Assembly (NCBI RefSeq): GCF_014851395.1
Contig: NW_024041373.1
Location: 2,167,429-2,231,428 of the forward strand
Length of the DNA: 64,000 bases
Origin: Micropterus salmoides
Taxonomy: Eukaryota > Chordata > Actinopteri > Centrarchiformes > Centrarchidae
Direction of reading: 5' to 3'
Shown: positions 45,001 through 55,875 of the stretch, piece by piece
Position numbering within the stretch: position 1 is the first letter of the stretch
Layout: each line of letters opens with the position of its first letter
The notes under the pieces: model-generated
Database searches by the model: none
What the model was told of the DNA's origin: nothing
The model's input: the letters and a program-made list of their open reading frames with translations, nothing else
Position numbers and translations under genes: made by a program

Positions 45001-48000
45001 TGTGTTGTTCCTGACACAGTGTACAAAGCCAATAACTGTCCATTAACTCCGCTTCCGAATGAATGCTGTAAGTAATTGTGTTTTACCATGGTTATTAGGA
45101 TTTAGTGGATCTTTGCTTGTGTTAGTTCCCGCCACTGTGTGCAGAACCAATAACTACATTTTATCAACACCAAAGTTCAGTACCTAGGCCGCTGAATGTG
45201 GGTTCGTTTTATGTAAGTAGCTACATTATTTTTACGATTATTGCGTGGCAGGCCACCCATGGGGTCTCCTCCTTGCATTCTTGTTGATTATTGTTTGCTT
45301 TTATTTTGCTTAGAATAGATGATAGGGATTTATTGGCTGAAGTTGTCGATCATTGATCTGTGCTAAAGTAAATAAATCCTGTTGTGCCTTTTAAAGAGCA
45401 GTTGGCTGAGTTGCCGTTATGTGTGTGTGTTCTGACCATCAGTGCTCACATTCATTACATTAATTAATTTAGCTGACGCTTCAATCCAAAGCGACTTACA
45501 ATTGCTATATATATGTGTCAGATGTCTCTGGAACAACTAGGGGTTAAGTGTGTCACGGTGAGGAATTGAACCCGGGTCTGCCACAACAAGGGCATGTGTC
45601 TTATCCACTTTTCTATCACCTCCCCATTTGTCAGCTTTCACTGCCCACCTCATGAATCTAAAATAGTGTTGAAATATTGGCAGTTATAGGTGGCGAAACC
45701 ACAGTTTGAGACGGTTTTTCACATTTGTCCCTGATCCCAGGGTGGTGCCCAGTATTTATTCATCTTTATTAATACTTTTTGGTAATATTAATAACTTTCT
45801 TTATGTTTCTTTGATAATAACCAAACCTGATCCTTCCAGATCATAACACTGGTGATTTGATTTCTGGCCAATTCTTACACATTGTGCCTATTCTTAAAGG
45901 ATTTTTATTTCACACCGGCTGGGAGTCAAACCGCTGACCCTACAATTCCCAGAAGGCGTGTGGACCTGTCGTATGCACTCTAACCACTGCCACTGAGTGT
46001 TCAGAATGTGTCAGTATTCACATTCACATTATTATTGTAGTCTGACAAAAACAATAGGATGTGTGTGTTTTTTTTTTTTTTAAGATTGACTCATTGTTCT
46101 CCGTCTTCACCAGTCTTGTCGACCTTTGACCAGTTGAAGTTTGACGTTTGGTTAGATGATAAACAAAACCTGCTTGGTTAATAGTTGACCATGAGGTCTG
46201 TGCTCTTGCTGTTCTCTTGCTGTACAACAATGCTGACACATGTTGCATGGTGCAACTTCTGACTTTGATGTAGAAAATAAAATTAATATTTAGTTTTGAA
46301 TCTTGTCAAAAGAGCTTCCAATTGACAACCAGTTTACTGCCCAACCACAGCTCTGATTGGCTTATACTAATAACCTAATGGGGCATGAGAGAAGATAAGT
46401 ACTACTGTGACAGTGAATCCTATCAGAGTTGTTTTATACTGAGGTTTAGTGCAGCCGCAAGTGGATTTTGGCCGCTACAGCTGAATCTAATCTTTCAATA
46501 TCAGTAAATGAGTGATTAGACTGTCGCGAGTCAGTGGCCAAGTTAGTCGCACTCTCTGGAAAAGACGTCTGAATTCAGAAACAAAGGCTATCTCATAAAA
46601 GTCAATGAAAAAAGTTGAAACTTCAATTTAAAATGGAATCAATCATCATTTGGATGAAAGACTCAAACTCACAGAACATTGAAACAGAACAATCTAAATC
46701 ACAGCTATAATGGACATTGGCTGTTAGACCGTAAAAGCTTTTTTCAGTCCCTTTTCCTCAAAATAAACATCTTAATAAAATCATTAAGTCCTAATTCGTG
46801 TATGATTCAAGTGAATAAAATTGAATATTTATTGAAGATTTGTTAAATTGTTATTGAGAAAAATTATATTGCGATAAATATTGTTTTATTGTCAAGCCCT
46901 CCATCGTCCACAGCTATTCCTTTCTGAACCTTTTTAATGAATCATCTTTTGTCTGTTGTGTAAACCTCAGTGTGCTGTAACTGCAGCCCCTCTTCCATAA
47001 CAACGGTGCAAACTAACATCAGCACGTGAAATTAGAGTAATGTGACAAGAGCAAATCAGATCTGAGATCAGACCGTCAAGTGTCAAAGTTTGCTTAAGTT
47101 AGTGAATGTCGCTACAGTGTATTTCAAGTGAAAAGGAACATTGCTCTTCCATCTAGTGAAATGAATGTGTAATTGCATCTTTATACCAACTGCTGCTCTG
47201 TAATACTTTGCACAGAAGGGGTTTGTCATAGAACTGTTTCAATATCTTGTTTACTGACTCTTTGAAGGTAAAAGAATATGTTGTAAGTTTTTCCCTATTT
47301 ATCCCTAATTGTTTTTCCTATTTCCTCCATTTACTGCAGGATGTTTCAATTTCTATGTTACTGCAAATAAAAAACTTTGTGCCCTACGACAAGTTCATTT
47401 AAAACTATGCACATCAAAAATCAAATTGTTGATGTTTGATATTGTCACTGCCTTTCAAATAGCTTGTAAGGGCGACAGGATCATTTGATATTTTGTGTGT
47501 TTGAGGGTGTGGAGGTTATGCGGACAACAAGATAGGAGCAGTGTCAACTACAGGCCACGGAGAAGCCATCATGAAGGTTACTCTCGCCAGACTCATCCTG
47601 TTCCACATGGAGCAAGGTAACATACATGCGCACACATGCACAAAGTATTTCTGCAAAGTAAATCATTCTTATATGTAATGCATGCAAAGATGGCGGAGTC
47701 ATGTAGTTACTGTTGGATTAAGTGTGGCATCAACAATCTCAACCATTATATCATCAGATCCAAGGGATTATAATATTCTGGGATTTTCCACCTGTAATTC
47801 AAGATTTTCAGGATTCAAAAGTCACTGCACCAAACAAGGTGGCTGTTTAAAGTTGTAGTTGATATGTACAGAGAGGTGGCGGGTGTTGGTTTGCTGTTGC
47901 ATACATGTGGGACACAGGAAAGTAAATAAATAGTTTGAATCTCCATTCACTGAGGTGATTTGTTCTCTATCAGTGTTGCTACACTGACTTTCTGACATGT

Positions 48001-48250
48001 TAAACACTTCTTCCTGATTTATTTCTTCTCTCCTGTCTTCTCAGGTCAGTCAGTAAAGGCAGCCAATGAAAAGGCCCTGGCTTACATGAAGTCCAGAGTA
48101 GGTGGGATGGGTGGGGTGGTGACAGTGGACCCTCAGGGCCACTGGGATGCTTCCTTTTCCAGCTTGCAGATGGCCTGGGCTGCAGCCCAGAAAGATACCC
48201 TGCACTACGGCCTGTACACTGGGGAACACTTTACCCAGAACATCGACTGA
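35873..48250 (+). CDS. asrgl1: asrgl1, isoaspartyl peptidase/L-asparaginase, complete gene
   Basis: The enzyme is an N-terminal nucleophile hydrolase that cleaves L-asparagine and beta-aspartyl dipeptides in the cytosol after self-cleavage into two subunits. Six coding exons (35873-36059, 41597-41739, 41872-42026, 43023-43144, 47506-47616, 48045-48250) sum to 924 bases, 307 residues plus stop; the human protein has 308. All introns are GT-AG and all phases join. Seen motifs are [13 protein letters not shown] at the start, [19 protein letters not shown] and FNAGCGSVLN, and the cleavage site [11 protein letters not shown] with nucleophile Thr167. Substrate-binding Arg195 and Asp198 lie in GRVGDTP, and Thr218-Gly219 in STTGHGE. 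Nothing looks broken. Intron 2 (5.5 kb) and intron 5 (4.4 kb) are swollen by transposons. Confidence 0.95.
36319..37214. mobile_element. TTAA-flanked non-autonomous element (piggyBac-like)
   Basis: The left end is TTAA then AGAGGTGGTATTATGC; the right end is GCATAATACCACCTCT then TTAA. The 16-base ends are exact inverted repeats and the TTAA duplication is the piggyBac signature. About 890 bp lie between the ends with no transposase. It sits within the LINE relic in asrgl1 intron 2. Confidence 0.8.
37313..37666 (-). pseudogene. LINE reverse transcriptase C-terminal fragment
   Basis: The frame includes [35 protein letters not shown] and [15 protein letters not shown]. These match the region after the polymerase in Rex1/CR1-type ORF2 proteins, where QSRLYFLRRLRSF is a well-known fish phrase. 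No catalytic core is present, so this is a dead 5'-truncated copy. Confidence 0.75.
38836..40015 (-). mobile_element. Tc1-like element, DD36E type, in asrgl1 intron 2
   Basis: The left end contains GTCCTGCAGGATTGGACAAT before the transposase. The right end has a weaker match (GGACCTTCACAGTCTGC), so the boundaries are approximate. The transposase reads on the minus strand and is nearly intact. Confidence 0.75.
38895..39925 (-). pseudogene. Tc1-like transposase with a single frameshift
   Basis: The ATG at 39925 starts [19 protein letters not shown] with a helix-turn-helix ([19 protein letters not shown]) and a second DNA-binding block ([20 protein letters not shown]). The frame breaks once near 39655, and from [16 protein letters not shown] it is open to the stop at 38895. 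The catalytic residues are all present: [21 protein letters not shown] and [12 protein letters not shown]. By my count 36 residues lie between the second Asp and the Glu. A single small change separates this copy from a complete reading frame. It is antisense to asrgl1. Confidence 0.85.
41597..41739 (+). CDS. asrgl1: asrgl1 coding exon 2
   Basis: Acceptor TTTCAG ends at 41596. It encodes [15 protein letters not shown] through LARLVMDK (residues 63-110) and ends in phase 0 at donor AAG/GTGCGT. Confidence 0.94.
41872..42026 (+). CDS. asrgl1: asrgl1 coding exon 3
   Basis: Acceptor TATTTCAG ends at 41871. It encodes [15 protein letters not shown] to the linker before the cleavage site (residues 111-161) and ends CATAT/GTGAGA, so the next codon is split. 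Confidence 0.94.
42061..43000. other. asrgl1 intron 4, nothing recognised
   Basis: The sequence is AT-rich with small non-conserved frames. A T-rich tract lies at 42717-42745. I see no gene or clear mobile element. Confidence 0.5.
43023..43144 (+). CDS. asrgl1: asrgl1 coding exon 4 (catalytic Thr167)
   Basis: Acceptor TTGTGTAG ends at 43022. It encodes [12 protein letters not shown], with nucleophile Thr codon ACC at 43036-43038, then [17 protein letters not shown], and ends ATAG/GTCAGT. Confidence 0.95.
43841..44218. mobile_element. TTAA-flanked short element in asrgl1 intron 5
   Basis: The left end is TTAA then AGGTGGGATA; the right end is TACTCTACCT then TTAA. The inverted ends share AGGT plus scattered matches. 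The 378-bp length and TTAA edges suggest a piggyBac-like non-autonomous element. A related-looking start, TTAAAGGTACAATGTGTAAG, lies at 43337, but its right end was not found. Confidence 0.5.
44640..45420. other. Intron 5 segment with imperfect direct repeats
   Basis: Two related stretches (about 45000-45075 and 45113-45200) share phrases such as CTTGTGTT..GTTCC, CACTGTGT.CA.A.CCAATAACT and GAATG.TGTAAGTA. They could be a degraded repeat element. No coding sequence is apparent. Confidence 0.4.
45452..45632. repeat. Dispersed teleost repeat in asrgl1 intron 5
   Basis: Contains TTTAGCTGACGCTTCAATCC, AAAGCGACTTACAATTGC, GAACCCGGGTCTGCC and CATGTGTCTTATCCACT, phrases common in a widespread fish interspersed repeat. 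I do not assign a family. Confidence 0.65.
47506..47616 (+). CDS. asrgl1: asrgl1 coding exon 5
   Basis: Acceptor TTTGAG ends at 47505. It encodes [19 protein letters not shown] and [15 protein letters not shown], and ends CAAG/GTAACA. Confidence 0.94.
48045..48250 (+). CDS. asrgl1: asrgl1 coding exon 6 and stop
   Basis: Acceptor TCTTCTCAG ends at 48044. It encodes [19 protein letters not shown] through GEHFTQNID and the TGA stop at 48248-48250. Confidence 0.94.
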
Positions 48251-48279
48251 AGTCAAGAATATTAATACTACTTAATGTT

Positions 48280-48285
48280 AATAAA
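48280..48285 (+). terminator. asrgl1: Poly(A) signal AATAAA of asrgl1
   Basis: AATAAA begins 30 bases after the asrgl1 stop codon, which would give a short 3' UTR. A second AATAAA near 50873 is a possible distal alternative. Confidence 0.6.
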
Positions 48286-48982
48286 ATGATAAAATACAGT
48301 TTAACAATATAGGTTTTCAACCATTTTAGTATTGATTAAATCTACATTCTACCCCAGGGTTAGAGGCAAAGTGCAAAGGGAGTGGTGAAACACACAATCC
48401 ATGTTATTGATTGTGTGATAGGACTGTGAAGAAGTAAGTAAGGCTGTGCTGCAGGGGTCATTGTGGGCCATATACAGAAAAATAAGTCACACGCCATCAT
48501 CCCTCTTCGGTTCCACCATGTTTAATCAACTCAGGTAAAAAAAAAAAAAAATTTTAAAAATCATCAACTAGTAATCCATCATTGTAGTTGTTCAAAATGA
48601 CAGTGCATCTTGTGTTCAAACTAATGCCTTGATTCCACATGGCACGGTTCTATAAAGTTGCGTCTGCGACCCGGTTTTGTTCCATCCTCTGCGTGGCTTC
48701 ATACCCCAGAAGCTGAGTGTTTTGCCTGACTGATTTTGTTGACTTGCACAGATTGTTTTAATTGGCTAATTTTTACATGATTATTGTGCTTCTACCATAT
48801 GTAAGTAGGCTACGTAGTTAAGTGGTTTGTTTTGTTTGTTTATATATGATCGGGGGTCTACACAGTGTTTTATTTTGAAAATTGACCGGATTGTCTTTGC
48901 CGTTTCTGCGTCTGACTTCCGGCCCGGCTCGATCTACTCCGTAGAGCTTGACTTCAGAAATAGACCAGGTGTAAATTCTCTG

Positions 48983-50026
48983 TAGCGATGGCAAGTTCAA
49001 ATCTTTTTACTGACTCGAATCTTAAAATCTCGTTCATTAAAATGAACTAATCTTTTTTTGAGTCCCTTCTTCAGTTCTGACTGACTGGTAGGGAAACTCA
49101 GCTATTTAACCTCAGTGGGGTCGTTTGCCAGGACCGTCTTCACCTCAGAGGTGAGAGGTTCAGACTCTCGGTGTCTCTAACGACTGTCGTTACAACAACC
49201 AGGAAATCTAACGAACCAGCAGTATCAACGATCCTGGCTAATAATAATAATAAAGAGAAACAAACACGAGCACATCGCTCTCAAACACTGCCAGGTGATT
49301 CACCTGTCAAGAGCTGTGAAACAACAGCACGTCTCTGTTGATAAAGAAAAAGTAAAGACACCACAGGGCTAATGTTAGTGTTGCTATGTGGCTGTGTTTT
49401 AATGACCGCGTCCGTTTGTTTCGGAGATGAGACTACCTCTGAGGTAATTCGGCTCCCGGTAGAACCCTGCCAGGGCTCTGAAGTGGAGCGGACCCAGACA
49501 ACGCTCATCAGCTGTTAGCGATAAACATTTAGCAGGACTAAAGTTACGGTACGGCTGTGTTAAAACTATAGCACAACGTCACTGCACTGTAATAACGTTA
49601 TGCTTTATTAAATGTCACATAAAAAGATAAATAATGTCAGTCCAGTGACTGTTACTTGACAGCCGACCTGCCTCTCACTGTCCGTGCTGGCAGTAACTCA
49701 GCCTGCTGAATGAACAAAAGATTCAGAGGACCCATGTGAGCGGTGAACGAATACTTCACGTCTGCTCCACCGTAGCCGAGCTGTCACATGACATATGAAC
49801 AACTCAAATCTAGAGACCCACAGCTGAGAGTTGTGAACTAATCGATTCTGTTTCCTGTGCCGACGGAGCCCATGTAGCTGCCGTGTGACGAGGGAACGTA
49901 AGAGTCCAAGGCTATTCACGCATGCGTGAAAATGGACAAATTACTCCCTGAGACTACTCGTTCCTCCTGAGTCATATACAAGATTAGGTCAAATGAACGA
50001 AACGTTCTTTGAACGATGCAACACTA
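48983..50026. mobile_element. hAT-type non-autonomous element with 8-bp target duplication
   Basis: Left end TAGCGATGGCAAGTTCAAAT and right end, in reverse complement, TAGTGTTGCATCGTTCAAAG are imperfect inverted repeats of the fish hAT type. They are flanked by ATTCTCTG (48975-48982) and ATTCTCCG (50027-50034), an 8-bp duplication with one change. No transposase is encoded in the 1044 bp. Confidence 0.78.
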
Positions 50027-50034
50027 ATTCTCCG

Positions 50035-51600
50035 CTCCTGAAACAGACTGCGGCACATCAGGTGGAATCAAGCAGGTAGTTGTTCAAGATGATAGTGACA
50101 TATAGTGTTTAACTAGGATATGCAATGTAAATGTGCAATTTTTTAGAAATAAGTTATATTTTAGTTTATTTTTAATAATTCAGTGGACCATTTAATATTG
50201 GGAAGAAGGCCAATGTGCTTGCAGGCCACAGTTTGGCCACCGCTGCTCTACTGATTTGGCCCCATAAGGAAATGATCTTTTTATCTGTTTTTTAGCACAT
50301 ATCATCAGCAAAGTGCTGCTTTTAGAGGAACTGTCTCTAGAAAACTTTGATTCATTAACCCAAATGTAGATTAAGATCATTTCTAATACACTGTAACCAA
50401 GTGGAAGCTATGAGGTCTATCTATAATTGCCCCCCAAACTAATAAACAATAAATTCTTCTATATTTTGTTGAAATTTCACCAATGTTGTACCTCTGCACC
50501 CTCATACTGAGACAAGTAGTGTGATTCCTCAATTGTCCTTTACATCCAAGGTCTTATTTACCTGATCTGTAAAGGATTAAGTTGGCAGATGGAGGACATT
50601 TTGGTAGATGAGATAAATTTCACCTTTTGTACATTTCAAGCTTTTTTTTTTTTATACAGCGAGTATTTTTAAATCAAATTCAAAAGAAATATTTTTGTGT
50701 GATTTATGAATGTGTGAATTATAAATGACCTTTTGACCAAAATATGCAGAGAATAGATGAAAAATGACAGGTTTGTGTGTTTCTCATCTGATCATGTCTA
50801 TCTTGTGTGGAATGAAATACTTAATGATTGTCAGTGCTGAAGCTTTGTGTTGGGAAAACACTGATTCTTGACAATAAATGCGTTTAATCAGTGACCATTG
50901 TGAGTTTCATGCTTCATTTAATCAGAAAGTCTGCAGAGGTGCACTGATGTGTTAAGCTCTCACTGTGTGTGCTAACCTTTTGGATCCACTAGATGGTAAT
51001 CTTTCAACAAAAATCAACACTGAAACTGACTTCTCTGAGGATGACTCTTTTTCTCTGAAACCCTGAGTACTTTTGTTCTTTTGCTTTATATTCATCTTTG
51101 CTGTGCAGTATTATAAATACAGCCTTGGTGCTGAGGAAGAGAATCAGCTTCTATTTATATTTTTCCTTGAGCTACAGCCCACAGCAAGCCTATATTGTTG
51201 AGAGACTTTAGGTTGCTTTTGTTAAACAATCTTCTTGTTTTCATGGAGACAGGAGACAAAGTCTCCTCTTGCAGTTTGGACTGTCTCAGCAGACTTGTTT
51301 TCCTCTGCATCACAGATTCCTGCAGTGTGTGTGTGTCCATATTTTGCCTGTTCATGATCCAAACATAAGTGTGATTTCATAAGAATGTGAGACCAAATCA
51401 GGGTGTAGATTTTAAATTGGATGTCAAAGCACTTAATGCTCACTGGTACGATTGCGTTCAAAGTATATTCCAGCATGCTATGGTCATTTCCCATGTCATT
51501 TACTGTTTAACAGGCTGGCCACAGTAAAACTATTAGTCAATTTAAAAACACCTAAAATAACTGATAAGAAATTGCTACATCATTGCCGAATATGCTAAAT
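50035..51600. other. Intergenic, no gene recognised
   Basis: AT-rich sequence downstream of asrgl1. A possible distal poly(A) signal AATAAA lies near 50873. Short open frames here have no recognisable motif. Confidence 0.5.
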
Positions 51601-51884
51601 CATGCTCATCCAGTGGACTACAGTGGACTCATACACTGGCTCAGAGAGGCTCCCACTTGCTGAGGTTCCTCCCCACAGAGATCTCAGTCCGCTGTTGCCA
51701 GTCCTGCCTGTGGTAGTGCACCTTGGTGTTTCCCTGCTATCTTTGGGACAGCAGGGAAACTTGGTAAAATCGCCTTGGAGACCCATCAGGAATGCCACCA
51801 TTTTGAAGTCCCAACTGTACTTGCTTTTACACTACATCACATTCACCATTCACACACTGAGCCTAAGTGCTCAAACAGAAACTA

Positions 51885-51975
51885 TAATTTACACACATTC
51901 ATACACTGGCGCAACAGCCACCAGGGGCAATTCGGGGTTCAGTATCTTGCCCAAGGACACCTCGACATGCAGCCT
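51885..51975. repeat. Fragment of a common fish repeat
   Basis: The phrase ACACTGGCGCAACAGCCACC, followed by GGGGTTCAGTATCTTGCCCA and AAGGACACCTCGACATG, is a well-known fish interspersed sequence. Confidence 0.6.
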
Positions 51976-53400
51976 GGTTACAAAAGCAAAGTTTGTCAAT
52001 GGGTTCAAAACTCAGAAATGAAGCACACGCACCGTTGCTTGCATCAGCCACTATTCTGCTTTTAAAATGGGGACACGGGATCGGATTCAGCTCTGTGCGC
52101 GCTCCCGAGCCTCTCTCAGACTACAGCGACAACACAGCAGCTAACGACCTGCAGCCCACTAACACCATTAAACAACCAGCTCCCGGCAAAACAGGCTCCA
52201 CGTAAGGATACAAAACAACAATAAAGGCTTATGTGCTGAAGCCCATCAGACCAAACGGGTTCAGATGACGTCGAGTAAGAACAAAGTGAGCATTAGTAAA
52301 GCTGGAGAAACACAGAGAAAGTCACGTTAGCTCGCCGGCTAACGCCGAGCAGTTGCTAATGTTATCCAGTGTAAAGTTATATTGCTTTCCACATTACTTC
52401 ACCAACTAACGCCACCCATGTTACTATCATGTGTACCACTGTTGATTTAGCCTGCAAGAAAGTATGTAACGGCAAAAAGCAAATGTGGAGCGATTTCTTT
52501 ACTAACGTTAGCCTATAGTGATGCAGCCAGCTAACGCTACAGTAGCTCGGACCTGCCGCTGTTTGCTTCGTAACCGATACTCGGGTACACAGCTTCTCCA
52601 CCTCTCAGTCGCTGTAACTAACGTGACCCACATAATCTAACGTTACAACCCTACAGTAAAGCTACTTAGTTACTGCGGTCTTATTGTAAAAAGTGACACA
52701 ATCTCATTATAATATTCAGTCCGGCTCACTACCCGTTTAATTATCATCCAATGTAGCTGTGCTCACATTGATGAGCCTCCAGTGAGTAATACACAAAACT
52801 ACATAACGCCCCTTTAAGTCTACTTGTGTGAGATGAGCTTAGATGAGTAAACATGTTTTAATTATCACCAACGGTGGGGTGGGGATGGGCTTCTTGGGCT
52901 CTTCTATTCTTCTATTGTAGTTCTATTACTGAGCAAATATCGCCATCTAGCTTATAGGTCCGGTCCGTCCTAACAGTGTCATTATCATTGTTTTCTTGTT
53001 GTGTGTCTGTTTAATAAACTTTTTTCACCTCAGTGAGCAAGCTTTATAGCTGGCTAGCTAACCAACTTATGGATCATGAAAAAAACAGCATTTTTCATGA
53101 GGAGTAAACCTCAGCCGCCATCCACAGAAAGTGAAGTGATAGTTGTTGTTTCAGGTGTGTGAATCTGCAGCTGTAAGACTTTGTAGCAGTGAGTTGGTGA
53201 GGTGACAAACCTAAAATTAGTTGCGGTTAGTGTTTCACTTTTGCCAGAGCTTGTTAAATGAAGAATTATAGGGGGAAACTCCGAACCCTCAAACATGCTG
53301 CAGAAAGCATTTCATTCAGTTTGGAAATCATTGGATAATATCATGGAAAACATAGTTATATTCTTTTGAAATTATCAAAATTATTGCTAGCGGAAATTCA
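51976..53400. other. Intergenic, no gene recognised
   Basis: Contains GCTAACGTTA-type phrases frequent in non-autonomous fish transposons, and a possible element end ACATAACGCCCCTTTAA near 52800. Its partner end was not identified. Confidence 0.4.
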
Positions 53401-53404
53401 TCTT

Positions 53405-53985
53405 GCATTGTGGTGCACAGAGAAAACCAAGGAGCTGATCGTTGATTTTAGGAAGAAGGAGATAAAGACACACTGCAATTTTCTCTTTGGGATTAATAAA
53501 TAACTCCATCAATAACCCTAATCGACACTCCTGTCTACATCAGTGGAAGTGAAGTGGAGCAGGTGAACAGTTTCAGGTTCCTGGGAATCAGCATCACAGA
53601 GAACCTGACATGGTCGTCTCACATCTCCATACTTCTTGAGGAAGCTTAATAATTCCCACGCCAACTTCTTGTCAGCTTTTACAGATGAGCAACAGAAAGC
53701 ATTCTGACTGGAAACATCACAAAGTGGCATGGGATGTGCACAGCCCAGGACCGCAAGGCTCTGCAGCGGGTGATTAAAACTGCTCAGAAGATCATTAGTA
53801 CCCATCTCCCGAGCATCAATGAGGTGAGATTCCTACGCAGAGCCCAAAGGATACTAAAGGACAATATCCACCCAGCCCTGTTCACCCTGCTGCCTTCTGG
53901 GAAGAGATTCAGAAGTTTCTGCTGCCACACCACCAGACTGCAGACAGTACTGGTAAGCCCCAATGGAAGCAGATACTCTGTCATC
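53405..53985 (+). pseudogene. LINE reverse transcriptase C-terminal fragment
   Basis: On the plus strand, in changing frames, are KELIVDFRKKE (53428), PVYISGSEVEQVNSFRFLG and TENLTWSSHIS (about 53531-53630). Then come CTAQDRKALQRVIKTAQKI, FLRRAQRILKDNIHP and LFTLLPSGKRFRSF (53734-53930). These are the post-polymerase parts of a CR1/Rex-type LINE. There are internal deletions and frame shifts, and no catalytic core. Confidence 0.8.
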
Positions 53986-54259
53986 TCTGCCTGTTCTGTT
54001 TGTGCTGAGTAAGACTTCCACCCAGCACAACTCTGGTCTCCTTCTTCTCTTATTGATACCTGGTTGCCCCTGGTCGCTTTTCTAAGTCTGCTAATCTTCT
54101 TGCCAAAACCACTGACCTGCTCCTCTGCATCACCTCGTCTATCCATCATCTCGGAGTTCCATGCTGCCGTAAGTTAAATATGTGCAAAACACCTTGCCCA
54201 ATGCCTCATCTCCTTTACTGTGTTCATCCCGTTTCCCTCTCATGAAAGAGAGTTGGCTG

Positions 54260-54535
54260 TCACTTTGTTTAAGCACACATGCGCCACTGTTTTTGGATGT
54301 GGAGGAAGGCCACATGTGCTCTCAGTCACTTCAGTCCAGCCCCAACCTACACCCCTGGTCAAAACGTATGTAGTTCCAAAAATCAAAGGGTAGTCTAGGA
54401 AATATAATCCTCGTTTCATTGGTCCTTTTGAAATGGAATCTATAATCTTACCCCTGAACTGTTCGCCTAAAGGTTCCTGCCTCTCTTCGCATCTATCTCA
54501 CTTTTCATGTTACCCAAGTCAAACCCATTAGGGTG
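54260..54535 (+). pseudogene. Gypsy integrase C-terminal relic
   Basis: The plus strand encodes, across frames, PAPTYTPGQ, then PRFIGPFE and IHLTFHVTQVKPI-like segments. These are the tail of a chromovirus integrase, comparable with [19 protein letters not shown] and [13 protein letters not shown] in the full gypsy element at 28896-30227. The fragment is too diverged to be part of that copy. Confidence 0.6.
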
Positions 54536-54544
54536 ATATTGCTC

Positions 54545-54905
54545 AGGTGATGAGCTGTGCCAGGTTTCCTCAAGATGCTTAGAATTGAGGCCAAACAGTT
54601 CAATGTCGTTTTTATCAGACCAGAGAACCTTGTTTCTCACAATCTAAGAGTCCCAGATTGGTGGAGTGTTGCAGTGATTGTTGTTCTTCTGGAAGTTTCT
54701 CCCATCTCTACACAGGATCTCTGGAGCTCAGCCAGAGTGACCATTGGGATCTTGGTCACCTCTCTTAGGCCTTTCTGCCCCGATTGCTCAGTTTGGACAG
54801 GTGACCAGCTCTAAGATATTATCTGGCTGGTCCAAACATCTTTCACATGATGAAGGCCACTGTGATCATGGGAATCTTCATGACAGCAGAACATTTTTTG
54901 TAGCC
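54545..54905. repeat. Teleost dispersed repeat fragment
   Basis: Phrases such as AGACCAGAGAACCTTGTTTC, GGAGCTCAGCCAGAGTGACC and GATCTTGGTCACCTC recur widely in fish genomes in a DNA-transposon-like repeat. The ends are not definable here. Confidence 0.55.
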
Positions 54906-54975
54906 TGTAGGTCTGTTCTTTCTTAATATCCTAAGTTAAGAACCCTATTGAACATAATCTTTAACCGCTCAGTTT

Positions 54976-55875
54976 TTAAAGCAACATTATGTAATATTTT
55001 TATCTTTAAAGAACAGCTTCAAAATCATTTTGATGGTACTTTGACTTGTAATAAGGTGAATGACGTCATTGCCACTCCGCACTCATAGTGCCTGGTATTA
55101 GACTATGTAACAATACAATCCTGGGCGGGACATTTAGCATGACAACAGCGTAATGCTGTGCGACACTCACATGACTGTAGTAGGTATCAACTTATTAGCT
55201 GGCTTGCCATGTCTTGTGTTGTTGTGCTTGCTTGATGTTTGCCTGTGTTAGCAAAGTTGTTGACTTGAGCAAAATCAGCCAGCCAGGTTTTACAGACAGA
55301 GGTTTAGCTACTAGCTATAAATCTCGAGTTGATGTTAGCAAACTTACTAGCTAACACTCTCCGACATTGGTAACGTTAGTGCTCTTGCGTTCGCTGCTGT
55401 ATAGCTTTGTTGGCTAACTTGCCACCCAAGTTTGAAGCAACATTATGTTACTGCAGGTGCGGACCCCTGCAGGTGTTGTGCTGGAGCCGAGCAAGCGGGC
55501 AACACAACCAGGCTTAGCAGCCTCTATAGACATAACGCTAATGGCAGAAGCACACAGACTAAAGAGAACAGTGACAGGAATCTAGGAAGAAAAAAAGAGA
55601 GTGACCAAGCAAGAGGTTCAAGGACGTTGGCGAGAGCTTCGTGAAATAAAAGGCTGCAGGACGGACACAGAGCTGGCATTAATTTTGTTGGAATAGTAAG
55701 TAATATTGTTATGTCTTGTTTGACTGTTTTAGTTGTAGACTTGTTGGTTTTTAATCATAAATAATGTAACCCTTACATATGACTGCGTGCAGCTGTCCTT
55801 ATTTACAGCGGTGAATTACACCCTGAAATGCTAGGGGTTCCAAATCACATCAAATCTTACATACTGTTGATTTAA
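54976..55875. mobile_element. TTAA-flanked non-autonomous element
   Basis: The left end TTAAAGCAACATTATGTAAT and the reverse complement of the right end TTAAATCAACAGTATGTAAG agree at most positions, and both outer edges are TTAA. About 900 bp with no transposase. The ends differ from those of the element at 36319. Confidence 0.6.

Noticed and set aside
51602..52205. 139-codon and overlapping frames downstream of asrgl1
   Set aside because: They run through dispersed repeat sequence and have no protein-like conservation.
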